From Yoonia sp. GPGPB17 (GTDB lineage Bacteria > Pseudomonadota > Alphaproteobacteria > Rhodobacterales > Rhodobacteraceae), in assembly GCF_037892195.1 (NCBI RefSeq), contig NZ_JATACI010000002.1:3596001-3660000 (forward strand): a DNA stretch of 64,000 bases, written 5' to 3'. Positions 1 to 9,570 of the stretch are shown in pieces (within the stretch, counting starts at the first letter, position 1; the number at the start of each line of letters is the position of its first letter). A program made the position numbers and the translations under genes. The notes under the pieces are model-generated. The model did not search any database and was not told where the DNA came from. It saw only the letters and a list, made by a program, of their open reading frames with translations.

Positions 1-951
1 GCGGCGCTACGCGCATGGGCACTGGCGCATAACCTGCGCGAGGTTTGGCTGGGTCATACCGAAGATGATCAAGTTGAAACCGTGCTGATGCGTCTGGCCC
101 GTGGATCTGGCATTGACGGGTTGCGTGCCATGTATCCACACAGCACCCGCGACGGCCTGCATATCCTGCGCCCACTGTTGGGCTGTGCACGTGCTGATCT
201 GCGTGCATGGCTGGCGGACAACAAAATCGGATGGTGTGATGATCCCAGCAACGAAGACCCGCGCTTTGATCGCGTACGTGCCCGGCAGATGTTCTCTCAG
301 CTTGAAGCGTTGGGCCTGACGCGCAAGCGGTTGTTGCAAACGATTGACCATATGCAAGCTGCCCATATCTCCTTGCAAACGGCGGCGCAGGCCTTTGCAA
401 AACGACATGTGCGTCAGGATGCGGGTGATCTACTGTTTGCACCAGAAGCGTTGGATCTCGAAAAAGCAGACGCACCGCGCCGCGTGATGGCTGCCGGCTT
501 TGCTTGGGTTGGCAACCGGACATACCGTCCCCGATTTGAGCAGTTGCAGGCAACCGTGGAGCAGGCACGCCAGGGGGCAACTGTCACACTAGGCGGCTGC
601 ATTATGACGCCCGCAGATGGAGGCGTGGTGCGTCTGATGCGTGAAGCGGCCGCAACCAAAGCTGTTCAGCGCGATGCAGGCATACCCGACACCAAAGGCG
701 TATTCTGGGATTCCCGCTGGTTCCTGGAAGGGCCATTGGAGGGCGATATGGTTTACAAGGCACTGGGCGAAGGGATCACCCAATGCCCCGACTGGCGGGC
801 CAGTGGGATGCCGCGGGTGTCACTTCTGGCCTCGCCTGCGGTGTGGCAAAGCGGCGCTTTGGTTGCCGCACCATTAGCGGGTTTGTCCAATGGTTGGTCG
901 GCGCGGATTGTCGCGGATTTCCACACATCTGCGTTTGCCATTGAAGATTAA
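1..951 (+). CDS. tilS: tRNA(Ile)-lysidine synthase, 3' part (5' end outside window)
   Basis: The reading frame is open from base 1, so the gene starts upstream; 316 codons are visible. TilS is a cytoplasmic PP-loop ATPase that converts the wobble C of the CAU-anticodon tRNA(Ile) to lysidine so that AUA is read as isoleucine. The visible N-terminal stretch holds the family motif GHTEDDQVETVLMRLARGSG, followed by a region matching the RPLL segment and a loose C-terminal domain typical of alphaproteobacterial TilS. The PP-loop nucleotide motif (SGGxDS) must lie just upstream. It is followed after 79 bp by ftsH in the same direction, the usual tilS-ftsH order in proteobacteria, which supports the call. 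Confidence 0.9.
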   Translation, partial: AALRAWALAHNLREVWLGHTEDDQVETVLMRLARGSGIDGLRAMYPHSTRDGLHILRPLLGCARADLRAWLADNKIGWCDDPSNEDPRFDRVRARQMFSQLEALGLTRKRLLQTIDHMQAAHISLQTAAQAFAKRHVRQDAGDLLFAPEALDLEKADAPRRVMAAGFAWVGNRTYRPRFEQLQATVEQARQGATVTLGGCIMTPADGGVVRLMREAAATKAVQRDAGIPDTKGVFWDSRWFLEGPLEGDMVYKALGEGITQCPDWRASGMPRVSLLASPAVWQSGALVAAPLAGLSNGWSARIVADFHTSAFAIED

Positions 952-1030
952 TCATTCGCCTCTATTTTAGGTGAAACGCTTGTGACGCGACTCTGTCGTT
1001 CCACTTCCCCATTTCAAAGGAGTTTTCCCC

Positions 1031-2950
1031 TTGGGCAACGCGCGTAATATGGTCTTTTGGGTCGTCCTGTTTTTGATGGTCCTGGCGCTCTTTAACCTGT
1101 TCAGCAGCCCACCGGGCACGACGAGCAGCGAGGCGCGCAGTTACTCTGAATTTGTCGAAGCGGTAGAGGGTGGGCGCGTCACGGATGTGGTCATAGACGG
1201 TGAAAATGTACGCTTTGCCGAAGGCGGGCGAACCTATTCCACTATTATGCCGCAAGATGCTGAAATTACACAGCTTTTGATTGATGCAGATGTCCCAGTT
1301 GAAGCACGCAGCCAGGAAACATCGGCCTTCCAGTCGTTCTTGTTGAGCTTGCTGCCCTTCCTGCTTTTGATCGGTGTCTGGATCTATTTCATGAACCGTA
1401 TGCAGGGGGGCGGCAAAGGCGGAGCGATGGGCTTTGGCAAGTCGCGCGCCAAGCTGCTGACCGAAAAGCATGGGCGCGTCACATTTGACGATGTAGCCGG
1501 TATTGATGAGGCCAAAGAAGAGCTGGAAGAGATCGTTGAATTCCTGCGCAATCCGCAAAAATTCTCGCGACTCGGGGGCAAGATTCCGAAAGGCGCACTG
1601 CTTGTGGGCCCTCCCGGCACCGGTAAAACGCTGCTTGCGCGGGCAATTGCAGGCGAAGCTGGTGTGCCGTTCTTCACTATTTCGGGCTCTGATTTTGTCG
1701 AAATGTTTGTCGGTGTGGGCGCGTCCCGCGTCCGTGACATGTTTGAGCAGGCGAAAAAGAACGCCCCATGTATCGTGTTCATTGATGAAATTGACGCCGT
1801 GGGTCGATCTCGTGGCGTCGGCATCGGTGGGGGCAATGATGAGCGCGAGCAAACACTGAACCAATTGCTGGTTGAGATGGATGGTTTTGAAGCCAATGAA
1901 GGCGTGATCATCGTGGCGGCCACAAACCGTCGTGATGTACTTGATCCTGCTTTGTTGCGTCCGGGCCGTTTTGACCGTCAGGTCACAGTACCAAACCCAG
2001 ACATCAAAGGGCGCGAGAAGATTTTGGGCGTACACGCGCGGAAAATCCCGCTAGGCCCTGACGTTGATCTGCGGATCATCGCACGCGGCTCTCCGGGTTT
2101 CTCGGGTGCTGATTTGGCGAACCTTGTAAATGAGGCTGCGTTGATGGCCGCGCGGGTGGGCCGCCGGTTTGTCACGATGATCGATTTTGAATCGGCGAAA
2201 GATAAGGTGATGATGGGCGCTGAGCGTCGTTCGATGGTCATGACCGCTGAACAAAAGGAAATGACGGCCTATCACGAAGCTGGTCATGCCATTGTGGGTA
2301 TTACGCTACCTAAATGTGATCCGGTCTATAAGGCTACGATTATCCCGCGCGGTGGTGCGCTGGGCATGGTGATGAGCCTGCCAGAAATGGACCGTCTGAA
2401 CATGTTCAAGGACGAATGCCACCAGCGTTTGGCCATGACCATGGCAGGTAAAGCGGCCGAAATCATCAAATACGGTGAAGATCAGGTCAGCAATGGCCCG
2501 GCCGGTGACATTCAGCAAGCCAGCCAACTGGCGCGGGCGATGATCCTGCGCTGGGGGATGTCGGACAAGGTCGGCAACATCGACTATTCGGAAGCGCATG
2601 AAGGCTATTCTGGCAACACCGCTGGCTTGTCGGTCTCAGCGCATACGAAAGAGTTGATCGAAGAAGAGGTCCGGAGCTTTATCCAGCAAGGCTATGATCG
2701 CGCGTTCAAGATTATCACCGAAAAGAACGAAGAGTTTGAGCGTTTGGCCCAAGGGTTGCTTGAGTATGAGACACTGACAGGCGACGAAATCAAACGCGTA
2801 ATGGCAGGCGAGCCGCCGCATGCGAGTGATGATGCGGATGATACGCCGCCCTCCGGTGGGACACCTTCGGTGACAGCGATCCCAAAGACCAAGCCGAAAA
2901 AACCCCGCGCCTCAGATGATGGCGGGATGGAACCGGAACCATCAACCTGA
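1031..2950 (+). CDS. ftsH: ATP-dependent zinc metalloprotease FtsH
   Basis: Membrane-anchored AAA+ protease that degrades misassembled membrane proteins and short-lived regulators. The product has 639 residues, the family's normal length. There are two membrane segments (about residues 7-24 and 103-122) around a small periplasmic domain, then Walker A GPPGTGKT (193-200), Walker B FIDEID (250-255), zinc motif HEAGH (415-419) and a probable third ligand D493 in GPAGDIQQA. The C-terminal tail is Lys/Pro/Asp-rich and variable. The start is TTG at 1031, chosen because AAGGAG lies 8 bases upstream and the protein begins exactly at the conserved N-terminus. A strong terminator follows at 2958-2988. 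Confidence 0.97.
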   Translation: MGNARNMVFWVVLFLMVLALFNLFSSPPGTTSSEARSYSEFVEAVEGGRVTDVVIDGENVRFAEGGRTYSTIMPQDAEITQLLIDADVPVEARSQETSAFQSFLLSLLPFLLLIGVWIYFMNRMQGGGKGGAMGFGKSRAKLLTEKHGRVTFDDVAGIDEAKEELEEIVEFLRNPQKFSRLGGKIPKGALLVGPPGTGKTLLARAIAGEAGVPFFTISGSDFVEMFVGVGASRVRDMFEQAKKNAPCIVFIDEIDAVGRSRGVGIGGGNDEREQTLNQLLVEMDGFEANEGVIIVAATNRRDVLDPALLRPGRFDRQVTVPNPDIKGREKILGVHARKIPLGPDVDLRIIARGSPGFSGADLANLVNEAALMAARVGRRFVTMIDFESAKDKVMMGAERRSMVMTAEQKEMTAYHEAGHAIVGITLPKCDPVYKATIIPRGGALGMVMSLPEMDRLNMFKDECHQRLAMTMAGKAAEIIKYGEDQVSNGPAGDIQQASQLARAMILRWGMSDKVGNIDYSEAHEGYSGNTAGLSVSAHTKELIEEEVRSFIQQGYDRAFKIITEKNEEFERLAQGLLEYETLTGDEIKRVMAGEPPHASDDADDTPPSGGTPSVTAIPKTKPKKPRASDDGGMEPEPST

Positions 2951-2957
2951 TCAAATC

Positions 2958-2988
2958 AAAACGCCGCTCTGAAAAGGGCGGCGTTTTT
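2958..2988 (+). terminator. Rho-independent terminator of ftsH
   Basis: A 10-bp inverted repeat, AAAACGCCGC with GCGGCGTTTT, flanks a 10-base loop and runs into a T tract (TTTTTCTTT). It lies 8 bp after the ftsH stop codon and ends the tilS-ftsH unit. Confidence 0.9.
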
Positions 2989-3054
2989 CTTTGGAGCATT
3001 GAAGCTGCTGCGCCGCTGACCTAACCATATCGCAACACCGACAAGGAGCGCGAT

Positions 3055-3633
3055 ATGCCTGCACTGAAGCCCACAGAAATCACCGGGGAAGTTGTCTGGA
3101 TCGGCCATGTGCCTGACCGGGACGCATCTTTGCAATCGCAGTCCGCGACAGAGGCGCCGCTGACCTATGCAGGCATTCCGGGCGAAGCACATGGCGGACT
3201 GACGCGGCGCTCATGTAGCCGTGTAGTTAGCCAGCATCCACGCGAAACAGAGATTCGGAATGTACGGCAGCTCTCGATTGTATCGGCTGAGGAATTGGCC
3301 GAAATTGCTGCGGACTGTGGTGTGGATGCCTTGAATCCTTCACTGGTTGGAGCGTCAATGGTTGTAATGGGCATTCCCGATTTCACGCATCTGCCGCCAT
3401 CTTCCCGACTGCAACTGCCCGATGGCGCGACCTTGGTGATCGATATGGAAAACCGGCCATGCCACCTACCGGCCAAACCGATCAACGCCGAACATCCCGG
3501 CGCTGGTGACAGGTTCAAACTTGCTGCCAGAGGCAAGCGTGGCGTGACGGCTTGGGTTGAACGTGAAGGCCTGGTCCGCGTCGGTGATCCGGTGCGCCTG
3601 CATATCCCCGACCAACGTGCATGGGCCCCTTAG
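3055..3633 (+). CDS. MOSC domain-containing protein
   Basis: A 192-residue single-domain protein. MOSC domains occur at the C-terminus of molybdenum cofactor sulfurases and in stand-alone proteins thought to carry or transfer sulfur. Visible signatures are an N-terminal GIPGEAHGG segment and the conserved ENRPC motif near residues 136-140, whose cysteine is the expected functional residue. The start ATG at 3055 has AAGGAG at 3043-3048. It stands alone between the ftsH terminator and fhs, with no molybdenum genes nearby, so its exact substrate cannot be deduced. The family assignment is firm; the biochemical role is not. Confidence 0.85.
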   Translation: MPALKPTEITGEVVWIGHVPDRDASLQSQSATEAPLTYAGIPGEAHGGLTRRSCSRVVSQHPRETEIRNVRQLSIVSAEELAEIAADCGVDALNPSLVGASMVVMGIPDFTHLPPSSRLQLPDGATLVIDMENRPCHLPAKPINAEHPGAGDRFKLAARGKRGVTAWVEREGLVRVGDPVRLHIPDQRAWAP

Positions 3634-3774
3634 TTTCCCATCCGACACAGCTTTAACGCGCGCCGACGATTCCGGCGGTGAAAATGTCGCAATCACGGTG
3701 CATACGGCGGTATCCACCCGCTAGAAGCGATGATGAACAAGAATGGCATTTGCCAACGCTCAGGGAAGTCTCTC

Positions 3775-5450
3775 ATGGAATACAAGTCAGATATCGAGAT
3801 CGCACGCGGCGCTCAAAAGCGTCCAATTCAGGAAATTGGTGCAAAGCTTAACATCGACAGTGATGATTTGCTGCCATACGGCCACGATAAAGCAAAGGTC
3901 AGCCAGCGCCTGATCGACAGCGTGCAGGACCGCGAAGACGGCAAGCTGATCCTTGTGACTGCGATCAACCCGACACCTGCGGGCGAAGGTAAGACGACAA
4001 CGACGGTCGGTCTGGGCGATGGCCTGAACGCGATTGGTAAGAATGCAGCGATTTGTATCCGCGAAGCGTCGCTTGGCCCCTGCTTCGGCATGAAGGGCGG
4101 CGCTGCCGGAGGTGGCTATGCTCAGGTCGTTCCGATGGAAGATATGAACCTGCATTTCACAGGCGATTTCCATGCGATCACTTCGGCACACAACCTGTTG
4201 TCGGCGATGATTGACAACCATATTTACTGGGGTAACGCGTTGGAGATTGATATCCGCCGCGTGGCTTGGCGCCGTGTGTTGGACATGAACGACCGTGCGC
4301 TGCGTCAGATCACAGCGTCTTTGGGTGGTGTGGCCAATGGTTTCCCACGCGAAGCTGGCTTTGACATCACTGTGGCATCCGAGGTTATGGCGATCTTGTG
4401 TCTGGCCCGGAACCTGGATGATCTGCAAAAGCGCCTTGGTGATATCATTGTGGCCTACCGCCGTGACCGCAGCCCTGTTTACTGCCGTGACATCAAGGCT
4501 GATGGCGCGATGACCGTTCTGTTGAAGGACGCGATGCAGCCGAACCTTGTGCAGACGCTTGAGAATAACCCGGCGTTCGTACACGGCGGCCCGTTTGCAA
4601 ACATCGCGCATGGCTGTAACTCTGTGACAGCAACCACAACGGCCCTCAAGTTGGCAGATTACGTTGTGACCGAGGCGGGCTTTGGTGCCGACCTTGGTGC
4701 TGAGAAGTTCATGAACATCAAGTGTCGCAAGGCGGGCCTTGCGCCATCCTGCGTTGTCGTTGTGGCGACGGTGCGTGCGATGAAGATGAACGGTGGCGTG
4801 GCCAAGGCGGACCTGGGCGCCGAGAATGTTGATGCTGTCAACGCGGGTTGCGCAAACTTGGGCCGCCACATCGAGAACGTGAAATCATTTGGTGTGCCTG
4901 TTGTTGTTGCCATCAACCACTTCATCACCGACACCGATACCGAAGTCGCCGCTGTTAAAGCCTATGTGGAGACGCAAGGATCTGAGGCGATCTTGTGCAA
5001 ACACTGGGCACTGGGCTCTGAAGGGACAATTGAGTTGGCTACACGTGTGGCACAGATTGCCGATGCGGGAGAGGCGAATTTTGCGCCGATCTACCCCGAT
5101 GATATGAGCCTGTTTGACAAGATCGACACAATTGCCAAACGCATCTACCGCGCAGACGAGGTGATTGCGGATAGCAAGATCGCGATCAGCTGAAGAAGTG
5201 GGAAGAGCAGGGTTATGGCGACCTGCCTGTCTGCATGGCCAAGACGCAATACAGCTTCTCAACCGATCCGACTTTGCGAGGCGCGCCGACAGGTCATGCC
5301 GTGCCAATCCGCGAAGTACGCTTGAGCGCCGGTGCAGGTTTCATTGTTGCGATCTGCGGTGAGATCATGACCATGCCGGGTCTGCCGCGCGTGCCATCGG
5401 CTGAGCAGATCATGCTGAATGATGCAGGCGAGATCGAAGGCCTGTTTTAA
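3775..5450 (+). CDS. fhs: Formate-tetrahydrofolate ligase, interrupted by a frameshift
   Basis: Catalyses ATP-dependent formation of 10-formyl-THF from formate and THF, feeding one-carbon units to purine synthesis; folD follows directly. The N-terminal 473 codons carry the ATP-binding motif [14 protein letters not shown] and the conserved [18 protein letters not shown] region. The frame closes at TGA 5191-5193, but the conserved C-terminus ([14 protein letters not shown], then [13 protein letters not shown]) continues in another frame to TAA 5448-5450. One base appears to be missing at 5179-5184: AAGATCGCGATCAGCTG should read K-I-R-D-Q-L. Adding it gives exactly 558 residues, the family length. 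The start ATG 3775 has AGGGAA upstream and matches the family N-terminus; an in-frame ATG 45 bp earlier is less likely. The break is probably a sequence error but may be a real mutation. Confidence 0.9.
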
Positions 5451-5457
5451 GTTGATC

Positions 5458-5494
5458 GGGCGGGGCGACGCTTGACTGCGTCATCGCCCCGCCC
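5458..5494. terminator. GC-rich hairpin after fhs
   Basis: A perfect 11-bp inverted repeat, GGGCGGGGCGA with TCGCCCCGCCC, encloses a 15-base loop, starting 8 bp after the fhs stop codon. A competing shorter stem (GACGC with GCGTC) lies inside. No T tract follows, so it may stabilise the 3' end or work together with the second hairpin at 5507. Confidence 0.6.
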
Positions 5495-5506
5495 ACCCTC
5501 CCATCA

Positions 5507-5527
5507 GCCTCCGGCGGAGGCATTTTT
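5507..5527 (+). terminator. Rho-independent terminator of fhs, just upstream of folD
   Basis: GCCTCC-GGC-GGAGGC followed immediately by ATTTTT forms a compact hairpin with a U tract. This GCCTCCGGCGG...ATTTTT form is a very common terminator type in Rhodobacteraceae. It ends only 17 bp before the folD start, so folD probably has its own promoter or depends on readthrough. Confidence 0.8.
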
Positions 5528-5544
5528 GAACATGAGAAGACGTG

Positions 5545-6438
5545 ATGACAGCGACAGTGATTGACGGAAAAGCCTTTGCTGCAAAGGTGCGCGGACAGGT
5601 TGCCGAAGGTGTGGCCAAGCTGAAAGAAGAGCAAGGGATCACACCGGGTCTGGCTGTTGTCTTGGTGGGTGAAGATCCAGCCAGTCAGGTCTATGTGCGG
5701 TCCAAGGGCAAGATGACTGTCGAGGTTGGCATGACTTCGATTGAGCATAAACTGGATGTCGCGACCTCTGAGGCCGACCTTTTGGCGCTGATTGATCAGT
5801 TGAACAGTGATCCTGCAGTGCATGGCATTTTGGTACAACTGCCGCTGCCGGATCATCTGGATAGCGATCTGGTGATCAACAGCATTGATCCCGCCAAGGA
5901 TGTGGATGGGTTCCATATCTCCAACGTTGGCTTGCTGGGGACGGGTCAGAAGAGCATGGTGCCCTGTACCCCATTGGGCAGTTTGATGATGCTGCGTGAC
6001 CATCACGGGTCATTGTCAGGCATGAATGCTGTGGTCATCGGCCGGTCGAATATCGTTGGTAAACCGATGGCGCAGCTGTTGCTCGGCGATAGTTGCACAG
6101 TGACGATTGCACACAGTCGGACGAAGGATCTGGCCAGTGTTGTGCGTCAGGCCGATATTGTTGTTGCGGCGGTCGGGCGCCCGCAGATGGTGCCGGGTGA
6201 TTGGATCAAGCCGGGTGCCACGGTGATTGATGTGGGTATTAACCGGATCGAAAAGCCGGAAGGTGGCACGCGTTTGGTGGGCGACTGTGACTATGATAGC
6301 TGCGCTGAAGTTGCTGGGGCGATCACGCCCGTTCCGGGTGGCGTTGGTCCGATGACCATCGCCTGCCTCCTGGCCAATACGCTGACAGCCTGTTGCCGTG
6401 CAAATGGGCTCGCCGAGCCTGAGGGGCTCACCGCTTAA
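5545..6438 (+). CDS. folD: Bifunctional methylenetetrahydrofolate dehydrogenase/cyclohydrolase
   Basis: Interconverts 5,10-methylene-THF, 5,10-methenyl-THF and 10-formyl-THF in the cytoplasm; with Fhs next to it, it links formate to the one-carbon pool. The 297 residues fit the family. Visible motifs are [14 protein letters not shown] with the catalytic lysine, the substrate loop DPAKDVDGF, the NADP-binding [17 protein letters not shown] and the C-terminal [15 protein letters not shown]. The ATG at 5545 is preferred to the adjoining GTG at 5542; GAGAAGA upstream serves as ribosome site. The gene ends in TTAA, whose reverse strand is the stop of the convergent pdeM (4-bp tail-to-tail overlap). 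Confidence 0.96.
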   Translation: MTATVIDGKAFAAKVRGQVAEGVAKLKEEQGITPGLAVVLVGEDPASQVYVRSKGKMTVEVGMTSIEHKLDVATSEADLLALIDQLNSDPAVHGILVQLPLPDHLDSDLVINSIDPAKDVDGFHISNVGLLGTGQKSMVPCTPLGSLMMLRDHHGSLSGMNAVVIGRSNIVGKPMAQLLLGDSCTVTIAHSRTKDLASVVRQADIVVAAVGRPQMVPGDWIKPGATVIDVGINRIEKPEGGTRLVGDCDYDSCAEVAGAITPVPGGVGPMTIACLLANTLTACCRANGLAEPEGLTA

Positions 6439-7079
6439 GCGATTGGCACGGGGATTGCCCTGTGTCCTGTCAGGATGGCAATTGCCTTTTCGCTGAAGAG
6501 TTTACGCAGCTCTGGCGCATGGCTGGCCAGACCGCCAGTATAAGCGCCATAGGCTGGCATGATAAGTCGTCGACTATCGTACAAAAAGGTAAGCCTGCTG
6601 CGCCCGGTAACACGATGTTTGGGATGGTAATGGCCTGACACCTCGGCAGTTTCCGCGCTGGCGATATGCCTGAACGTCAAGCTGCCGACCGTGACATCTG
6701 CCCTATGTGTGCCGCCCATATCAATGGGGCCTGGGTCGTGGTTTCCTTCGATCCAAACCCATGTTTTGCCAGCTTGCAGGCGGGCCAACCAAAGCCGCAT
6801 GTCTTCATCAAGGCCGGTGGCCGCGTCAAGATCATCAAAGCTATCGCCAAGGCAGATGATCCGATTTGGATTGGTTGCGGCGATGTCCGCTTCCAGTTTT
6901 TGCAGGGTCTCGGCGACCTCATAAGGCGGCAGCATGACGCCGCTGCGTCGCGCGATCCGTTCGGATTTACCCAAGTGCAGGTCAGACACGCAAAGCCCAT
7001 CGTGCTCTGGCAAATGCAGCGCACCAGAGGGCAGGGCAGTGCAATGGGTTTCGCAAAAGACAAAACTGTAGGCGTTCAT
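6435..7079 (-). CDS. pdeM: Ligase-associated DNA damage response endonuclease PdeM (metallophosphoesterase)
   Basis: A calcineurin-like phosphoesterase of about 214 residues. The metal-binding motifs appear in order: [18 protein letters not shown] and a final SGHYHPKH. The family is found with an ATP-dependent DNA ligase, an exonuclease and a DEXH helicase in a putative DNA-repair set; here only the helicase partner is adjacent, directly upstream. The start is ATG at 7079 (MNAYSF); a TTG at 7121 overlapping the helicase stop would add 14 residues and couple translation, so the true start is open. It converges on folD with a 4-bp stop overlap. Confidence 0.85.
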   Translation of the reverse strand: MNAYSFVFCETHCTALPSGALHLPEHDGLCVSDLHLGKSERIARRSGVMLPPYEVAETLQKLEADIAATNPNRIICLGDSFDDLDAATGLDEDMRLWLARLQAGKTWVWIEGNHDPGPIDMGGTHRADVTVGSLTFRHIASAETAEVSGHYHPKHRVTGRSRLTFLYDSRRLIMPAYGAYTGGLASHAPELRKLFSEKAIAILTGHRAIPVPIA

Positions 7080-7117
7080 GCTCTGTTCTTGGGGTATCCG
7101 GGCTGGTAGATCAAGGA

Positions 7118-9523
7118 TCAAAGTGAGCTGACGCCTGCTTCCTGCATCAGGCGTGCCGCTTCTTCCTCCAAGAGACGGTCTTGACCAGCACCCGCGACCG
7201 CTATGCGACCTTGTTCTAGGAACATGGGGAGGGAAAGCGGTGTAACGCGATCCAACTTCTGGTGGTCGATCCGGCCTGCCGTGCGCGTCAGCATTTCCTC
7301 GATCCGTCCGAAATCGACCAAACCGCGCAGCGCTTCTTCGCGTGTGATCCGCATCATCAGGTGGTCGGGGTCGTATTTGGACAGTGTGTCGTAAAGGATG
7401 TCAGAGGAGAACGTGGCTTGTCGCCCGCTTTTACGGGCCTGCGGCAGGTTACGTTCGATCAGGCCCGCGATAGTGGCGGCACCGCGAAAGGTTTTCTTCA
7501 TCACGGCATTGCCTGACAACCACGTTTCAAAATCAGCGCGCATGTTGTCAGGCTTGAAAAGCGGGGCGGGGTCCTCGACCGGGTCCAACCCCCAGATCAG
7601 CGTGGCATAGTCGGTGGCCACAAACCCCATGGGGTGCAGGTTGAACTCTTCCATGCGCTGTGTGACCAGCATGCCCAATGTCTGCATCGCGTTGCGCCCG
7701 GCAAAGCCGTAGACACAGATATGCTGGCGGCCCTCATGCGGGAAGCTTTCGACGAGGATGCGATCTGCTTCGGGCAATTTGGAATACTGGCGTTGCAGGC
7801 CCAGCCATTCGGCGGTGTGGCTGGGCAACTCGGGCCAATCAGGTTGGTCGAACATGCGCAGGATGCGTTGGGATAGCTGGGTAGAGTTTGCAAATTTCGT
7901 CCCCATAAAGGTTGCGATCTTGGGCGTTTTGTCCGCGCGGCGCGACACCTCAACCGTCATTTCTTTGAGGCTTTCGTAGCGCACAACCTGCCCGCCAATC
8001 AGGAACGTATCGCCGGGGGTGAGTGTGGCGGCGAAGGCTTCTTCTACCTCGCCCAATGGTTTGAAATTGCCCTTCATCCGCACCTTGAGCGTATCAGTAT
8101 CCTGAATGGTTCCGATGTTCATCCGAATGCGCTGTGCCGCCCGTGGGTCGCGCAGCTGCCAAAGCCCATCGGCGGTTTGCAGAAGCCGTTTCCATTTGTC
8201 ATAGGCGCGCAGCGCATAGCCACCGGTGGCGCAGAAATCGAGACAGTCGTCAAATGCCGCGCGGGAGAGGGTGCGGTAGGCACCAACGGTCTTAACTTCT
8301 TGATACAGTTGGTTCGCGTCGAATGGACCGGCGCAGGCGGTGATCATGATGTGCTGGCAAAGCACATCGCGCGGGCCGGGGCCCTTGGGGTCGCCGTCAA
8401 GATCGTTTTCTTTAACGGCTTCAAGCGCGGCGACACATTCGACAACTTCGAAGCGGTTGGCGGGGACCAGCAAGGCCTTGGACGGCGCATTGTAACGATG
8501 GTTCGCGCGCCCTATGCGCTGGACCAAGCGTTTGACGTTCTTGGGCGCACCGACCTGCACCACCAGATCAACGTCACCCCAGTCAATCCCAAGATCGAGT
8601 GAGCCTGTACAGACAATGGCGCGCAGATCGCCCGACACCATGGCGGCCTCGACCTTTTGCCGCTGTTCGCGGTCAAGGCTGCCGTGGTGGATGCCGATGG
8701 GAAGATCGTCGGTGTTGGCGAGCCAGAGATTGTGAAAGAAAATCTCGGCCTGCGCGCGCGTGTTGTGAAAGATCAGCGTGGTTTTGTGCTTCTTGACTTC
8801 GTCCAGCACTGCAGGGATCGCGTATTTTGCGCCACCCCCGGTCCAGGGTGGTTTCTCCCGCGTGATCAGCATTGAAATATCAGGATCAGGGCCAGGATCG
8901 GCGTTAATGATCGCGCAGGGATCGGGATGGCAAGCAAGTTCAGCCGCGATGGCGTCGGGGTCCTCGACAGTCGCGGACAGCCCGACACGCCGCAGATCAG
9001 GGACGAGCGTCTGTAGACGGCTGAGGGCCAGCATCAGTTGATCGCCACGTTTGCTTTCGGCCAAGGCATGGATTTCGTCGACGATGATCCGTTGCAGGCC
9101 CTTAAAGATGCGGGGGGCATCTTCGTAACTGGTCAAAAGTGCAAGCGACTCAGGCGTGGTCAGCAAGATGTGCGGTGGGTCCGCGCGTTGGCGGCGCTTT
9201 TGCGTGTAGGAGGTATCGCCTGTGCGGTCTTCGATACGGATCGGCAGATCCATCTCAGCGACAGGGGTGCGCAGGTTGCGTTTGATATCGGCAGCCAGTG
9301 CTTTCAGCGGCGAAACGTAGAGCGTATGCAGCCCATTGTGCAGTCCGTCAGCGAGTGCGATGAGGGATGGGAGAAAGCCAGCGAGTGTCTTGCCGCCGCC
9401 GGTGGGTGCAATCAGCATCAGTGCAGGTTTGTCCGCTTGATCCAGCATCTGTTGTTGGTGCGGATGAATAGCCCAGCCGCGTTTTGTGAACCAAGTTTCA
9501 AACTGAGGCGTTAGGGCGGTCAT
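7118..9523 (-). CDS. Ligase-associated DNA damage response DEXH-box helicase (Lhr-like)
   Basis: An 801-residue superfamily 2 helicase. Motif I is APTGGGKTLAGFLPSL near the N-terminus, motif II is VDEIHALAESKRGDQ, and motif III is GLSATVEDP; the second RecA domain has VCTGSLDLGIDWGDVD and VQRIGRANHR. The long C-terminal part matches the DUF4549/winged-helix region of Lhr-type helicases. It is expected to unwind DNA ahead of the PdeM nuclease encoded immediately downstream. Start ATG at 9523. No ligase or exonuclease gene of the usual four-gene set lies on the other side, where a dehydrogenase is found instead. Confidence 0.9.
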   Translation of the reverse strand: MTALTPQFETWFTKRGWAIHPHQQQMLDQADKPALMLIAPTGGGKTLAGFLPSLIALADGLHNGLHTLYVSPLKALAADIKRNLRTPVAEMDLPIRIEDRTGDTSYTQKRRQRADPPHILLTTPESLALLTSYEDAPRIFKGLQRIIVDEIHALAESKRGDQLMLALSRLQTLVPDLRRVGLSATVEDPDAIAAELACHPDPCAIINADPGPDPDISMLITREKPPWTGGGAKYAIPAVLDEVKKHKTTLIFHNTRAQAEIFFHNLWLANTDDLPIGIHHGSLDREQRQKVEAAMVSGDLRAIVCTGSLDLGIDWGDVDLVVQVGAPKNVKRLVQRIGRANHRYNAPSKALLVPANRFEVVECVAALEAVKENDLDGDPKGPGPRDVLCQHIMITACAGPFDANQLYQEVKTVGAYRTLSRAAFDDCLDFCATGGYALRAYDKWKRLLQTADGLWQLRDPRAAQRIRMNIGTIQDTDTLKVRMKGNFKPLGEVEEAFAATLTPGDTFLIGGQVVRYESLKEMTVEVSRRADKTPKIATFMGTKFANSTQLSQRILRMFDQPDWPELPSHTAEWLGLQRQYSKLPEADRILVESFPHEGRQHICVYGFAGRNAMQTLGMLVTQRMEEFNLHPMGFVATDYATLIWGLDPVEDPAPLFKPDNMRADFETWLSGNAVMKKTFRGAATIAGLIERNLPQARKSGRQATFSSDILYDTLSKYDPDHLMMRITREEALRGLVDFGRIEEMLTRTAGRIDHQKLDRVTPLSLPMFLEQGRIAVAGAGQDRLLEEEAARLMQEAGVSSL

Positions 9524-9547
9524 GGGCGTAAAGTGACCCTAACGGTG

Positions 9548-9570
9548 GGTGCGTCAAGACGCACCTTACG
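9548..9570 (-). repeat. Short palindromic intergenic repeat, copy 1
   Basis: On the minus strand it reads GTAAGGTGCGTCTTGACGCACC: GTAA followed by an 8-bp perfect inverted repeat with a 2-base centre. The same design recurs at 32194 and 34866. Its GTAA overlaps the TAA stop codon of the dehydrogenase gene (9566-9568). Confidence 0.7.

Noticed and set aside
962..2035. 357-codon minus-strand frame opposite ftsH
   Set aside because: Antisense shadow of ftsH; no recognisable domain.
3634..3774. Possible folate-type riboswitch before fhs
   Set aside because: The 141-bp gap has some local pairing, but I could not match any known riboswitch consensus.
3787..4869. 360-codon open frame on the minus strand inside fhs
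   Set aside because: Fully antisense to a strongly conserved enzyme, no ribosome site, composition rich in Cys/His/Arg as expected for a shadow frame.
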